Of a DNA stretch of 64,000 nt, positions 55,282 through 64,000 are shown piece by piece. A model generated the notes under the pieces. That model saw nothing but the letters and a program-made list of their open reading frames with translations, did not search any database and was not told where the DNA came from. How positions within the stretch are numbered: position 1 is the first letter of the stretch; the number at the start of each line of letters is the position of its first letter. Both the position numbers and the translations under genes were made by a program. This DNA is from Deinococcales bacterium (GTDB lineage Bacteria > Deinococcota > Deinococci > Deinococcales > JAAFIG01), in contig JANXTZ010000073.1 in the NCBI GenBank assembly GCA_025352125.1, forward strand, positions 1 to 64,000, written 5' to 3'.

Positions 55282-57567
55282 ATGAAGGTTTTGGTCGTTG
55301 GTGGTGGCGGACGCGAACACGCCATCGCCTGGAAGCTCGAGCAAAGCCCCGAAGTAACCCAGGTTTTTGTTGCCCCTGGAAACGCTGGAACGTATCTGAA
55401 CAACGTGAATATTGGTATCACCGAGATTGGGAAGTTGCTCGAGTTTACCATTGAGAATCAGATTGATTTTGTGGTGATTGGTCCTGACGATCCGCTCGCG
55501 GCGGGCATCGTGGATGCGTTAACGTTGCGCGGCATTCGCACGTTTGGTCCAACCCAGGCTGCAGCAAAGCTCGAGTGGAGCAAGGCGTTTGCCAAAGAAG
55601 TTATGCGTGAAGTTGGGGTGAAGAACGCCGAGGCTGGCGTGTTTGAAACCCTCGAGACTGCCCTGATTTTCGTGCGGTCAAATCCTTTCTCGAGTCCTGG
55701 TTTTGTGGTCAAAGCCGATGGTTTGGCGCTCGGCAAGGGCGTGATCGTTTGTGATGATTTGGTCAGTGCAGAACAGGCGCTCGAGCGAATTTTTGCGGGT
55801 GAATTTGGCGCGGCTGGCAGCACGGTCTTGATTGAAGAACGGATGACCGGACCTGAACTGAGCGTGCTGGCATTTGTCGATGGCAAAACCGTCAAACCCA
55901 TGCCCGCCGCTCGGGATCACAAGCGCATCGGTGAGGGTGACACGGGCGCGAACACGGGCGGTATGGGCGCGTTCGCCCCAGTGCCAGAGATTGGCGCGGC
56001 AATGCTCGAGGAGATCAAAACCAAAATTCTCGAGCCTGTGGTGCAGGGCATGAACGCCAGGGGCATTCCGTACAAGGGTGTGCTTTACGCAGGGCTAATG
56101 CTGACACCAAATGGCATTCGGGTGATCGAATTCAACTGCCGTTTTGGTGATCCTGAAACCCAGGTGATTCTGCCGCTTCTCGAGACGGATTTGCTCGAGA
56201 TTTTTGAGGCTTGCGTTGATGGAACGCTTCATGATCTGGACATCAAATGGAAATCTGGCGCGTGCGCGACGGTGGTGGCTGCCAGTCCAGGGTATCCAGG
56301 AAATTATCCCAAAGGACTGCCGATTTCAGGACTCGAGCATGAGTTTGAAAACGCTTTGGTGTTTCATGCGGGAACAAAACTCGAGGCTGGGAATATTGTG
56401 ACCAACGGTGGTCGTGTTTTGAATGTCACGGGCGTTGGTGAAAACCTCGAGATTGCCTTGAAAAATGCTTATGACGCCCTCGAGTTTGTAAAGTTTGACG
56501 GAATGCAATTTCGCCGTGACATTGGAAAATCAAACCTTGTGAGCCTCACAGCCTCTTACGCCTCGAGCGGTGTCAACATTGCCGAGGGAACTCGAGCGGT
56601 GCAACTGATGAAAGACGCCGTGAAAAGCACGCATGATGCTCGGGTTTTGGCGGGTGTTGGCGCGTTCGGCGGAATGTTTGATGCAAGTGCGCTCAAAAAC
56701 CTTGAGACTCCAGTCTTGGTCGCCAGCACGGACGGTGTGGGAACGAAAACCAAAATTGCGGCGAAGCTCAATCTCTGGGATGGCATCGGTGCGGATATTG
56801 TCAATCACGGTATCAATGACATTTTGGTGCAGGGCGCAAAACCCCTGTTTTTTATGGATTACATCGCTGCCAGCAAACTCAGTGCGGAATTGGTCGCACG
56901 AATCGTCTCGAGCATGGCACGGGCTTGCAAAGCCGCCAATTGCGTTTTGCTGGGTGGCGAAACTGCGGAAATGCCGAACGTCTATCTCGAGGGTGAGCTG
57001 GATGTCGCGGGAACAATTGTCGGGGTTGTAGACCGTAAAAACGCAGTTGATGGCTCAAACATTCAAATCGGTGATGCAGTTCTGGCGTTTCCCTCGAGCG
57101 GTTTGCACACCAACGGTTATTCTCTGGCGCGTAAAGTCCTCGAGCAGCACAACTGGTTGGAAGCTCGAGCAGATTTAAATGGTGCGAGCATTGGGCAAGC
57201 CTTGCTCGAGCCGCACAGGTCGTATTTGGATCATGTCTCGGGTTTGCAAGATGCTGGAATTCCTATTCACGGCATGGCGCACATCACGGGTGGAGGCTTG
57301 TGGGACAATGTTCCTCGGGTTTTGCCAGACAATGTGAGCGCTGTTTTCACTCGAGGTTCGTGGGTTGCGCCGCCGATTTTCAAGTTGATTGCCACGCTTG
57401 GCACGATTGACGAGCACGAGTTGTTCCACGCCTTCAACATGGGGATTGGTTTTGTCGCGGTTGTCGCCAGACAAGACGCCCAAAGAGCCTTGGAGCTACT
57501 ACCAGACGAATGTTATCTGGTTGGCGAAATTCAAGCTCGAGCAACTGAAGCGGTTGTGTTGGTGTAA
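55282..57567 (+). CDS. Bifunctional PurD-PurM: GAR synthetase fused to AIR synthetase
   Basis: 761 residues. Residues 1-420 are PurD (VLVVGGGGREHAIAWKL; FVVIGPDDPLAAGIVDAL; ATP-grasp SPGFVVKADGLALGKGVIVC; GEGDTGANTGGMGAFAP; FNCRFGDPETQVILP). Residues about 430-761 are PurM (GVGAFGGMFD, LVASTDGVGTKTKIA, VNHGINDILVQGAKPLFFMD, LLGGETAEMP, GLHTNGYSLARKVL, HITGGGLWDNVPRVLP). Both domains look complete. They catalyse steps 2 and 5 of purine synthesis; a GARS-AIRS fusion is known from eukaryotes (yeast ADE5,7) and is unusual in bacteria. ATG 55282 is preferred over a TTG two codons earlier. Confidence 0.95.
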   Translation: MKVLVVGGGGREHAIAWKLEQSPEVTQVFVAPGNAGTYLNNVNIGITEIGKLLEFTIENQIDFVVIGPDDPLAAGIVDALTLRGIRTFGPTQAAAKLEWSKAFAKEVMREVGVKNAEAGVFETLETALIFVRSNPFSSPGFVVKADGLALGKGVIVCDDLVSAEQALERIFAGEFGAAGSTVLIEERMTGPELSVLAFVDGKTVKPMPAARDHKRIGEGDTGANTGGMGAFAPVPEIGAAMLEEIKTKILEPVVQGMNARGIPYKGVLYAGLMLTPNGIRVIEFNCRFGDPETQVILPLLETDLLEIFEACVDGTLHDLDIKWKSGACATVVAASPGYPGNYPKGLPISGLEHEFENALVFHAGTKLEAGNIVTNGGRVLNVTGVGENLEIALKNAYDALEFVKFDGMQFRRDIGKSNLVSLTASYASSGVNIAEGTRAVQLMKDAVKSTHDARVLAGVGAFGGMFDASALKNLETPVLVASTDGVGTKTKIAAKLNLWDGIGADIVNHGINDILVQGAKPLFFMDYIAASKLSAELVARIVSSMARACKAANCVLLGGETAEMPNVYLEGELDVAGTIVGVVDRKNAVDGSNIQIGDAVLAFPSSGLHTNGYSLARKVLEQHNWLEARADLNGASIGQALLEPHRSYLDHVSGLQDAGIPIHGMAHITGGGLWDNVPRVLPDNVSAVFTRGSWVAPPIFKLIATLGTIDEHELFHAFNMGIGFVAVVARQDAQRALELLPDECYLVGEIQARATEAVVLV

Positions 57568-57603
57568 ACCGTCTAAGACCATCCCCCACAAAACATTTTC
57601 TAA

Positions 57604-57621
57604 TTAGCTAAATTTAGCTAA
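57604..57621. promoter_or_regulatory. 18-bp perfect palindrome, probable antitoxin operator
   Basis: TTAGCTAAATTTAGCTAA is its own reverse complement and lies 20 bases before the Phd antitoxin start, where Phd/VapB dimers normally bind to repress their operon. It also contains TAAATT, a possible -10. Confidence 0.6.
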
Positions 57622-57641
57622 GATCATCTTGAGGTGAGATC

Positions 57642-57941
57642 ATGCCCAAAACGCTCGAGAAACCAAAAACAAGAATCGTCAACATGCACGAAGCAAAAAC
57701 CAACCTCTCCAAACTGGTCGAAGCCGTCGAAAACGGTGAAAATATTGTAATTGCACGAAATGGAAAACCCGCCGTTCAACTTTCCAAGCTCGAGCAGAAA
57801 GCTTTTACATGGTCAGCTAAAATGCTCAAGCATTTAAAAAAACGCAATCCAAACGCTCATCTCGAGCCTGATCCATTTCCAAAAATTCAAGAAAAAGACG
57901 ACTTCCATGATCCTTTTGAGGAAAAAGAGCCTCATCAATAA
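57642..57941 (+). CDS. Phd/YefM-type antitoxin (module in the purine cluster)
   Basis: 99 residues. RIVNMHEAKTNLSKLVEAVE, then NGENIVIARNGKPAVQLSKL, is the classic Phd domain. The tail is acidic (FHDPFEEKEPHQ). GAGGTGAG ribosome site before the ATG. Its stop meets the toxin ATG (TAATG). Confidence 0.92.
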   Translation: MPKTLEKPKTRIVNMHEAKTNLSKLVEAVENGENIVIARNGKPAVQLSKLEQKAFTWSAKMLKHLKKRNPNAHLEPDPFPKIQEKDDFHDPFEEKEPHQ

Positions 57942-58348
57942 TGCGGTATTTACTCGATACGGACATTATCAGTTTGTATGCCCGTGAACATGATGCGGTC
58001 AGTGAGCGCTTGACCCAGCAAACACTGGATTCTTTGGCAGTCAGCAGCCTGACATTGATGGAAATAGAATTTGGTTTTGCGAAAAACCCTGCCAGTCGTC
58101 GTAAATTTGGAACACGGGTTCTTGATTTGATCGCAGAAATCACTGTTGTCCCGTTTGCAGATGTTGAAGCGCGAAGCGGCGCAATTATTCGCGCAGAGCT
58201 TGAACGCACAGGGCAGACCCCTGGGAAATACGATGTTTTGATTGCCGCCACAGCCTTGGTTAACGGATTTGCCATGGTAACGGCAAACACCCGCGAATAC
58301 TCGAGGGTGACGGGTTTACGTGTTGAAGATTGGAGCATTTCCCAATGA
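57941..58348 (+). CDS. PIN-domain toxin, VapC type (module in the purine cluster)
   Basis: 135 residues: MRYLLDTDIISLYARE (Asp6/Asp8), SSLTLMEIEFGFAKNP (Glu), TPGKYDVLIAATALVN (Asp) and MVTANTREYSRVTGLRVEDW, the standard VapC ending. The stop overlaps the purB start (ATGA), so the toxin is translationally coupled to a housekeeping gene. Only one CTCGAG, near the end. Confidence 0.92.
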   Translation: MRYLLDTDIISLYAREHDAVSERLTQQTLDSLAVSSLTLMEIEFGFAKNPASRRKFGTRVLDLIAEITVVPFADVEARSGAIIRAELERTGQTPGKYDVLIAATALVNGFAMVTANTREYSRVTGLRVEDWSISQ

Positions 58349-59715
58349 GTTTGAGCAGTATCTCCCCCATCGATGGGCGTTACGAAAACGCCACCAGCAG
58401 CCTGTCCGAAGTGCTCTCCGAACATGCTTTAATGAAGTACCGCGTCAAGGTCGAACTCGAGTGGTTGCGGTACCTGGCAAATTCCAAACTCGAGGGCATT
58501 CGCGCCATCTCGAGCGAGGAGAACACGTTTATTGACGGGTGGCTGGCGTCGTATTCGCTCGAGGATTCGGAGTGGATCAAGCACATTGAACGCATGACCA
58601 GGCACGATGTCAAAGCCGTCGAGTATTACATCCGCGAGAAATTGCAAGTCTCGAGTTTGATCGAACTGGGCGAGTTCGTGCATTTTGCCTGCACCAGCGA
58701 GGACATCAACAATCTGGCGTATGCCATGATGCTGCGCGATGCCGTCAAAAACCATTGGTTACCAGCCGCGCAGAACATGGTGAGTGCCGTCTCGAGTTTG
58801 GCGGTAAATACCCGCAGCCTGCCGATGATGGCGCGAACCCACGGGCAGCCCGCCTCACCAACCACGCTGGGCAAAGAATTGGCGGTGTTTGTTTACCGTT
58901 GGCAGCGTCAGTTAAAGCAGATTGCCAACCTCGAGTATTTGGGGAAGTTCGCGGGTGCGGTCGGGAATTTTAACGCCCATACCAGCGCGTACCCCGACGC
59001 AAACTGGCGTGAAATTGCCAAGAATTTTGTCGAGAACACGCTTGATTTGACCTTCAATCCGTTGACCACACAAATCGAATCGCATGATTACATTGCCGAA
59101 TTGTTTCATGCCACGGTTCGGTTTAACCAAATCGCGCTGGGTTTCGCGCAAGATGTCTGGCAATATATTTCAGTTGGTTACTTCAAGCAACGCGTGATCG
59201 CCGGCGAGGTTGGATCATCCACCATGCCGCACAAGGTCAACCCGATAGACTTTGAAAATGCGGAAGCAAACTTTGGACTGGCAAACGCGACCCTGAATCA
59301 TCTCGCGTCAAAATTGCAAATCTCGAGATTACAACGTGACCTTTCAGACTCGAGCGCCCTGCGAAATATCGGTGTTGGCATCGCGCACGGCATGATTGCG
59401 CTGGGCAGCCTGACCCGAGGCATCAACAAACTCGAGGTCAATGAGGCTGTAATTCAAGCCGACCTCGAACACGAATGGGCGTTGTTAGCCGAACCCGTGC
59501 AAACGGTCATGCGAAAGTACAACCTCAAAGGCGGTTACGAGCGCATGAAAGACCTAACCCGTGGCGAAACCGTCACCAAAGCTGTCATGCACGAGTTCAT
59601 TCACAGCCTCGAGATTCCCGAAAACGATAAACAGCGCTTGCTCGAGTTGCGTCCAGAAACCTATGTTGGACTTGCGAATGATTTGGTGGATGTGATTCTC
59701 GAGGGAAACGCGTGA
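58345..59715 (+). CDS. purB: Adenylosuccinate lyase
   Basis: 456 residues of the fumarase/aspartase superfamily, E. coli-like PurB subgroup. SISPIDGRYENATSSLSEVL, VEYYIREKL, TSEDINNLAYAMML, MMARTHGQPASPTTLGKELA and the signature GSSTMPHKVNPIDFENAEAN are intact. It acts twice in purine synthesis (SAICAR and adenylosuccinate cleavage). ATG at 58345 overlaps the toxin stop; its own stop overlaps the GTG of purN. Confidence 0.96.
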   Translation: MSLSSISPIDGRYENATSSLSEVLSEHALMKYRVKVELEWLRYLANSKLEGIRAISSEENTFIDGWLASYSLEDSEWIKHIERMTRHDVKAVEYYIREKLQVSSLIELGEFVHFACTSEDINNLAYAMMLRDAVKNHWLPAAQNMVSAVSSLAVNTRSLPMMARTHGQPASPTTLGKELAVFVYRWQRQLKQIANLEYLGKFAGAVGNFNAHTSAYPDANWREIAKNFVENTLDLTFNPLTTQIESHDYIAELFHATVRFNQIALGFAQDVWQYISVGYFKQRVIAGEVGSSTMPHKVNPIDFENAEANFGLANATLNHLASKLQISRLQRDLSDSSALRNIGVGIAHGMIALGSLTRGINKLEVNEAVIQADLEHEWALLAEPVQTVMRKYNLKGGYERMKDLTRGETVTKAVMHEFIHSLEIPENDKQRLLELRPETYVGLANDLVDVILEGNA

Positions 59716-60326
59716 GTCAACCTCGGGTGGTGGTTTTGATTTCGGGTGATGGCTCGAATTTGCAGGCACTCATTGACGAGTCTCGAAATAACATTTTGAA
59801 TGCCGAAATCGTGCTGGTGGTTTCCAATCGCAAAGCAGCTTTTGGACTCGAGCGAGCCAAAAATGCGGGCATTCAAACCTTGTATTTTCCACTCAAACCG
59901 TACCGCGACGCAGGTCGAACCCGTGAAGAATACGACAGCGATTTAGCCTCGAGCATTGCCGAATTTAAACCCGATTTGCTGGTCTGCGCGGGTTGGATGC
60001 ACATTGATTCTGGCGCGTTGATAGCACGTTTTCCTGGGCGGATCATCAATTTGCATCCCGCGCTGCCCGGTGAATTTCCTGGCGCTCACGGCATCGAGGA
60101 CGCTTTTGCAGCGTGGCAACGTGGAGAAATCCTCAGAAGCGGCTGCATGGTGCATCATGTGATCAAAGATTTGGACGCGGGTGAGCCGATTGCCACCAAA
60201 GAAGTACCGTTTGAAATGGGCGACACGCTCGAGGGTTATTCAAATAAAATCCATAAAGCAGAACATGAATTGATTGTTGAAAGTACAAACTTAGCCTTAG
60301 AAAAATTGCACCCAATAAATCGTTAG
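59712..60326 (+). CDS. purN: Phosphoribosylglycinamide formyltransferase
   Basis: 204 residues. VVVLISGDGSNLQALIDESR, LLVCAGWMHIDSGALIARFP, GRIINLHPALPGEFPGAHGI (the N-x-H-P-A-L-L-P motif) and GCMVHHVIKDLDAGEPIATK (active Asp) match the GART family. It formylates GAR with 10-formyl-THF. GTGA overlap with purB. Confidence 0.95.
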   Translation: MSQPRVVVLISGDGSNLQALIDESRNNILNAEIVLVVSNRKAAFGLERAKNAGIQTLYFPLKPYRDAGRTREEYDSDLASSIAEFKPDLLVCAGWMHIDSGALIARFPGRIINLHPALPGEFPGAHGIEDAFAAWQRGEILRSGCMVHHVIKDLDAGEPIATKEVPFEMGDTLEGYSNKIHKAEHELIVESTNLALEKLHPINR

Positions 60327-60334
60327 CCATAAAT

Positions 60335-60375
60335 CTCCCTTCTCTCCCAGAAGAGAAGGGTCGGGGATGAGAGGG
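60335..60375. repeat. Dispersed repeat R1, short copy
   Basis: CTCCCTTCTC, then TCCCAGAAGAGAAGGG and GGGGATGAGAGGG. It lies in the 78-base gap between purN and purL. Confidence 0.6.
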
Positions 60376-60404
60376 AACGCAAGAAATCCCTTGAAGGAGA
60401 AAAA

Positions 60405-63400
60405 ATGCCAACCTACCGCATCGAAGTCGAACTGAAGAACCCGCCAAAACCCGAAGAAATCCGCTCGAGGTTGTATTTTCTTTCGGGCGCAGATTTAACG
60501 CTCGAGGAAGTGGAATTGCTGACGCACGAGGTTTTGTGTGACCCTGTGACGGAGCAAAGCCGTATTTTCCCCGATGGAATGCGAGTCTCGGACGGATCGA
60601 GCTGCATTGAGGTGACGATGCTGCCTGGCGTGACGGATTCTGCCGCCGAGAATTTGGTGCGTGCGGCGATGGTCTTGCGGGTGATTTCGCTCGAGCGGGC
60701 GGCGACGGGTGAACGGATTGTTTTGACTTCGGATTATTCACAAAGCGAATTACAGAAACTAGCGGACAGTGTGTACTCAAATCCTGTGGTGCAACGGTCA
60801 AGCATCAACTCGAGCATCACGCCGCCGTTTGTTCACGCCGAACAAAGTGCGAGTCCTGCTCGAGCGAAGCGAGGCATTGAAATCAATACCGATGTTGAAA
60901 TGATTGAACTTAGGGGTGCAGATGATACGCGGCTACTCGAGATTTCGCGGGAACGACGTTTGGCGCTCGATTTGACCGAGATGCAGGCAGTACAAGCCTA
61001 TTATCAAAAAGAATCTCGAGCGGCGGCGGATGTTGAACTCGAGATGATCGCACAAACCTGGTCCGAACACTGCGTGCACAAGACCTTCAGGGCAAAAATT
61101 GAGGGTTCGGACGGTTCAAGCGTCAACGGTTTGTTGAAAACCTATATTGTCGCCGCCAACGCCAAAATCAACAAATCTTGGGTGCGCAGTGCCATCAAAG
61201 ACAACGCGGGCATGATCGAATTTGATGATGAATTCGACCTGGCATTCAAAGTCGAAACGCACAACCACCCGAGCGCCCTCGAGCCTTTCGGCGGCGCGAA
61301 CACGGGCGCTGGCGGCGTGATTCGTGACGTGCTGGCGGTGGGGGCGCGACCAATTGCCAACACGGACATTCTGTGCTTTGGTCCGCTCGAGCGCCAGAAC
61401 GTTCCCGAGGGTGTGTTGCCGCCGCAGCGCGTGTTTGATGGCGTGGTGCATGGCATCGAAGATTACGGCAACAAAATGGGCATCCCGACGGTCAACGGCG
61501 CAATTTTTTACCATGAAGGTTACACCGCCAATCCGCTTGTGTTCGCGGGTTGCCTGGGTATTCTTCCGGCATCGGAGCGCAATGCCAACCCGTTAAAAGC
61601 CAAACCAGGCGATTTGATTGTCGCGCTTGGAGGTCGCACCGGACGCGATGGTTTGCGCGGCGCGACCTTCTCGAGTTTGGAGATGGACACCAGCACCGCC
61701 GAGATTGCTGGCGCGAGCGTGCAAATTGGCAACCCGATCACCGAAAAGCAAGTCCAAGAGGTCATTTTAAAAGCCAAAGCCGAGAACCTCTATTCCGCAC
61801 TCACCGATTGCGGCGCGGGGGGTTTCTCGAGCGCCGTGGGCGAAATGAGCGAGGGTCTGGGCGCAAAGGTGCAACTCGAGCGGGCGCTTTTAAAATACCC
61901 TGGCTTACAACCCTGGGAAATTTGGTTGAGTGAAGCCCAAGAACGCATGGTTTTGGGCGTTCCAGTCGAAAACTGGGCAAGGCTCGAGAAAATCTGCGAA
62001 TCACAAAACGTTGAAGCTGTCAAACTGGGCGAATTCAACGATTCGGGACGGCTCGAGTTGCGTTACGGCGACAAACTTGTGGGGCAGTTGGCGCTCGAGA
62101 TTCTGCATGATGGTATTCCACAAAAAACCTTGCAGGCGGACGTTCCGAAACGCGGCGTGACCGTAGGGGCGAGGCGTGCCTCGCCCCTACCCGACACTGA
62201 CATCACAACATCTTTGCTCGAGCTTCTGGCACACCCAAATATCAAATCCAAAGAACCCGTGATTCGTCGTTACGACCACGAGGTGAAGGGCGGCACTGCC
62301 GTCAAACCCCTGGTCGGTGCTGCCAATCACGGTCCGAGCGATGCCGCCGTGCTCGTGCCGAATCCCTCGAGCCTCAAAACGATTGTTCGCGGCGTGTCCC
62401 TCTCGAACGGCATCTGCCCACAATACGGTGAACTCGAGCCTTACGCGATGGCGTGGGCTGCGGTGGACGAGGCGGTGCGCAACGCGGTGGCGGTGGGCGC
62501 TGACCCAGACCGAATTGCGATTCTCGACAATTTCTGTTGGGGCAACCCAACCCTGCCAGACCGTTTGGGAGGTTTACTCGAGACAACCCGTGGTTGTTAT
62601 GATGCGGCGCTGGCATACGGCACACCGTTCATTTCGGGCAAGGACAGTCTGTACAACGAGTACACCGACGAATCTGGGGCGAAACACGCGATTCCTGGGA
62701 CACTCTTGATTAGCGCAGTTGGCATTGTGCCTGACGTTCAAAAAACCGTGACGATGGATTTCAAAAAAGCGGACAACTTGATTTACGTGCTTGGTGAAAC
62801 CCGAGGTGAATTGGGCGCGAGCCATTACGCGAAAATTCGCAAACTCGAGGGTGGCACAGTGCCGCAACCTGTTGCGAATCCGCTCGAGCGTTACCGTGCG
62901 CTTCATAAAGCAATTCAGGCTGGTTTGGTGCAAAGTGCGCACGATTGCTCTGAGGGTGGCTTGGCGGTAGCACTGGCGGAAATGGCATTGGCTGGGCGTT
63001 TGGGCGTCGTGGCAGATTTGGTCACCATCGCACCTAATACACCCGATCAAACCGTGCTCGATCAAGCCACCACGTTGTTCAGTGAAACCGCAGGCAGGAT
63101 CATTCTCGAGGTGCGCCCTGAAGACTCTGAACCATTCGAGGCATTGTTTGCTGGGCAGGATTTGTCATTGTTTGGTAATGTTGCCCAGGAAAAAGAGTTC
63201 ACAATTTTCTGGCACGGCGACGCGATTCTGAATACCAATATTGATGCCCTCGAGACGGCATGGCGCGGCGAACTTGCACCAAATCCAGTTTTGAGCAAAC
63301 CTCGAGCGACAGTTTCGGCGTTGACAGGTTCTAAGCCCGTGATGATTTTGCACGCCAACGGCAGCAACCGTGACCGTGACGCGGCGCTTGCCGTCAAACT

Positions 63401-64000
63401 TTCGGGTGGAAATCCTGAAATCGTTCACATCAACCAACTGCTGGATGGTGACCGCAAACTCGAGGATTACGCCATGCTGATCGTGCCTGGTGGTTTCTCG
63501 TATGGTGACGATCTGGGTGCTGGCGTGCTCTGGGCGCTCGATTTGCGGGCACGTTTTGACGATCAACTGACAAAGTTCGTGAAATCGGGTCAACCCGTGC
63601 TGGGCATCTGCAACGGTTTTCAAACGCTGGTCAAAGCTGGAATCTTGCCTGGTGACGGTCTCCAGACGCGAACCAGCACCTTAACGTTCAACCAATCAGG
63701 GCATTTTGAATGTCGCTGGGTGACACTCGAGGTCAATAAAAACTCGAGCAGCGTGTTCTTGCAAGGCTTGGATGATGTGATCGATTGCCCTGTCGCCCAC
63801 GGCGAAGGTCGTTTTCTGGTTTCTGACAACGCCACCTTTGAGCATTTGAAAACCAACAACCTGATTGCCCTGACCTACGCAGAAAATACCTATCCCGCCA
63901 ATCCAAATGGCAGCATCTCGAGCATCGCAGGCATCAGCAACGCCGCAGGCAACGTGCTGGGTTTGATGCCGCATCCCGAGAATCATATCTTTGATTGGCA
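60405..64000 (+). CDS. purL: FGAM synthase, PurL-PurQ fusion with a PurS-like N-terminus (3' end outside window)
   Basis: At least 1198 residues. N-terminal PurS-like segment (PTYRIEVELKNPPKPEEIRS). PurL motifs: EMIAQTWSEHCVHKTFRA, ETHNHPSALEPFGGANTGAG, DCGAGGFSSAVGEMSEG, and second half SLSNGICPQYGELEPYAMAW, ISGKDSLYNEY, DCSEGGLAVALAEMALA. The PurQ amidotransferase starts near residue 975: VPGGFSYGDDLGAGVLWALD, GICNGFQTLVKAGILPG (Cys at about 1069) and MPHPENHIFDW. It converts FGAR to FGAM with glutamine. A GAAGGAG ribosome site precedes ATG 60405. A translated palindrome is inserted at residues 587-596. Confidence 0.95.
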   Translation, partial: MPTYRIEVELKNPPKPEEIRSRLYFLSGADLTLEEVELLTHEVLCDPVTEQSRIFPDGMRVSDGSSCIEVTMLPGVTDSAAENLVRAAMVLRVISLERAATGERIVLTSDYSQSELQKLADSVYSNPVVQRSSINSSITPPFVHAEQSASPARAKRGIEINTDVEMIELRGADDTRLLEISRERRLALDLTEMQAVQAYYQKESRAAADVELEMIAQTWSEHCVHKTFRAKIEGSDGSSVNGLLKTYIVAANAKINKSWVRSAIKDNAGMIEFDDEFDLAFKVETHNHPSALEPFGGANTGAGGVIRDVLAVGARPIANTDILCFGPLERQNVPEGVLPPQRVFDGVVHGIEDYGNKMGIPTVNGAIFYHEGYTANPLVFAGCLGILPASERNANPLKAKPGDLIVALGGRTGRDGLRGATFSSLEMDTSTAEIAGASVQIGNPITEKQVQEVILKAKAENLYSALTDCGAGGFSSAVGEMSEGLGAKVQLERALLKYPGLQPWEIWLSEAQERMVLGVPVENWARLEKICESQNVEAVKLGEFNDSGRLELRYGDKLVGQLALEILHDGIPQKTLQADVPKRGVTVGARRASPLPDTDITTSLLELLAHPNIKSKEPVIRRYDHEVKGGTAVKPLVGAANHGPSDAAVLVPNPSSLKTIVRGVSLSNGICPQYGELEPYAMAWAAVDEAVRNAVAVGADPDRIAILDNFCWGNPTLPDRLGGLLETTRGCYDAALAYGTPFISGKDSLYNEYTDESGAKHAIPGTLLISAVGIVPDVQKTVTMDFKKADNLIYVLGETRGELGASHYAKIRKLEGGTVPQPVANPLERYRALHKAIQAGLVQSAHDCSEGGLAVALAEMALAGRLGVVADLVTIAPNTPDQTVLDQATTLFSETAGRIILEVRPEDSEPFEALFAGQDLSLFGNVAQEKEFTIFWHGDAILNTNIDALETAWRGELAPNPVLSKPRATVSALTGSKPVMILHANGSNRDRDAALAVKLSGGNPEIVHINQLLDGDRKLEDYAMLIVPGGFSYGDDLGAGVLWALDLRARFDDQLTKFVKSGQPVLGICNGFQTLVKAGILPGDGLQTRTSTLTFNQSGHFECRWVTLEVNKNSSSVFLQGLDDVIDCPVAHGEGRFLVSDNATFEHLKTNNLIALTYAENTYPANPNGSISSIAGISNAAGNVLGLMPHPENHIFDW
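62163..62190. repeat. Palindromic element R3 inserted in frame in purL
   Basis: GTAGGGGCGAGGC, two bases GT, then GCCTCGCCCCTAC: a perfect 13-bp inverted repeat. It adds VGARRASPLP to PurL at residues 587-596, in the linker between the two halves. Half of the same sequence (GCCTCGCCCCTA) occurs between genes at 7469-7480. Confidence 0.85.

Overview
The window is a chromosomal segment of a mid-GC bacterium. I read it as most likely Deinococcota (Deinococcales-like). The reasons are at least fourteen genes with a TANNNT box 5 to 7 bases before the start codon (the Deinococcus-type leaderless promoter), a LysK-type amino-carrier hydrolase, and large BTAD/ATPase/TPR regulators. This assignment is inference. 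The proteobacterial-type PurL-PurQ fusion and the AGPS-like enzyme are not typical of the phylum. The palindrome CTCGAG is extremely frequent across genes of every function, in all reading frames and in terminator stems. It is absent from a few stretches that look imported.

Layout. 1-301: nested insertion-sequence debris. 461-7076: uvrA, an EamA permease, a secreted TPR protein, and a truncated tyrosine recombinase abutting a 15-bp minisatellite. 7077-7487: a gene-free patch of palindromic repeats. 7488-17009: an M16 zinc protease, a DUF2229-like protein, a GntR regulator divergent from an MFS exporter, a split chromate transporter, a lipoprotein and a ModF-like double ATPase. 17057-23868: a cytochrome c/copper monooxygenase, a proteasome-fold Ntn-hydrolase-like gene of foreign composition, a PemK module, an AGPS-like ether-lipid enzyme and a YdeI protein. 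23932-33332: a BTAD activator followed by two large secreted lipoproteins (a papain-like protease and a beta-helix protein), whose promoters carry the same 11-bp-spaced direct repeats. 33353-42184: a TetR/monooxygenase/SDR operon, ppk1, a second BTAD regulator with a secreted protein, and an SGNH hydrolase. 42278-51712: two paralogous VapBC modules around a thioesterase and an rRNA methyltransferase, gyrB, an ACT protein, a third PIN module, lysK and a MazF module bracketed by a second copy of the lysK 3' end. 51754-53605: a SpoIID protein, tRNA-Asp, a tRNA-Ile interrupted by a repeat, and two tiny ORFs. 53679-64000: purine genes in the order purF, purD-purM, (TA module), purB, purN, purL-purQ.

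The most unusual content is a family of small palindromic elements that insert into functional sequence. One 35-base element, also present twice in tandem between genes near 7.1 kb, sits inside the D-loop of a tRNA-Ile gene. Another palindrome is inserted in frame in purL and translated. Six toxin-antitoxin modules occur in 64 kb, one of them inside the purine operon.
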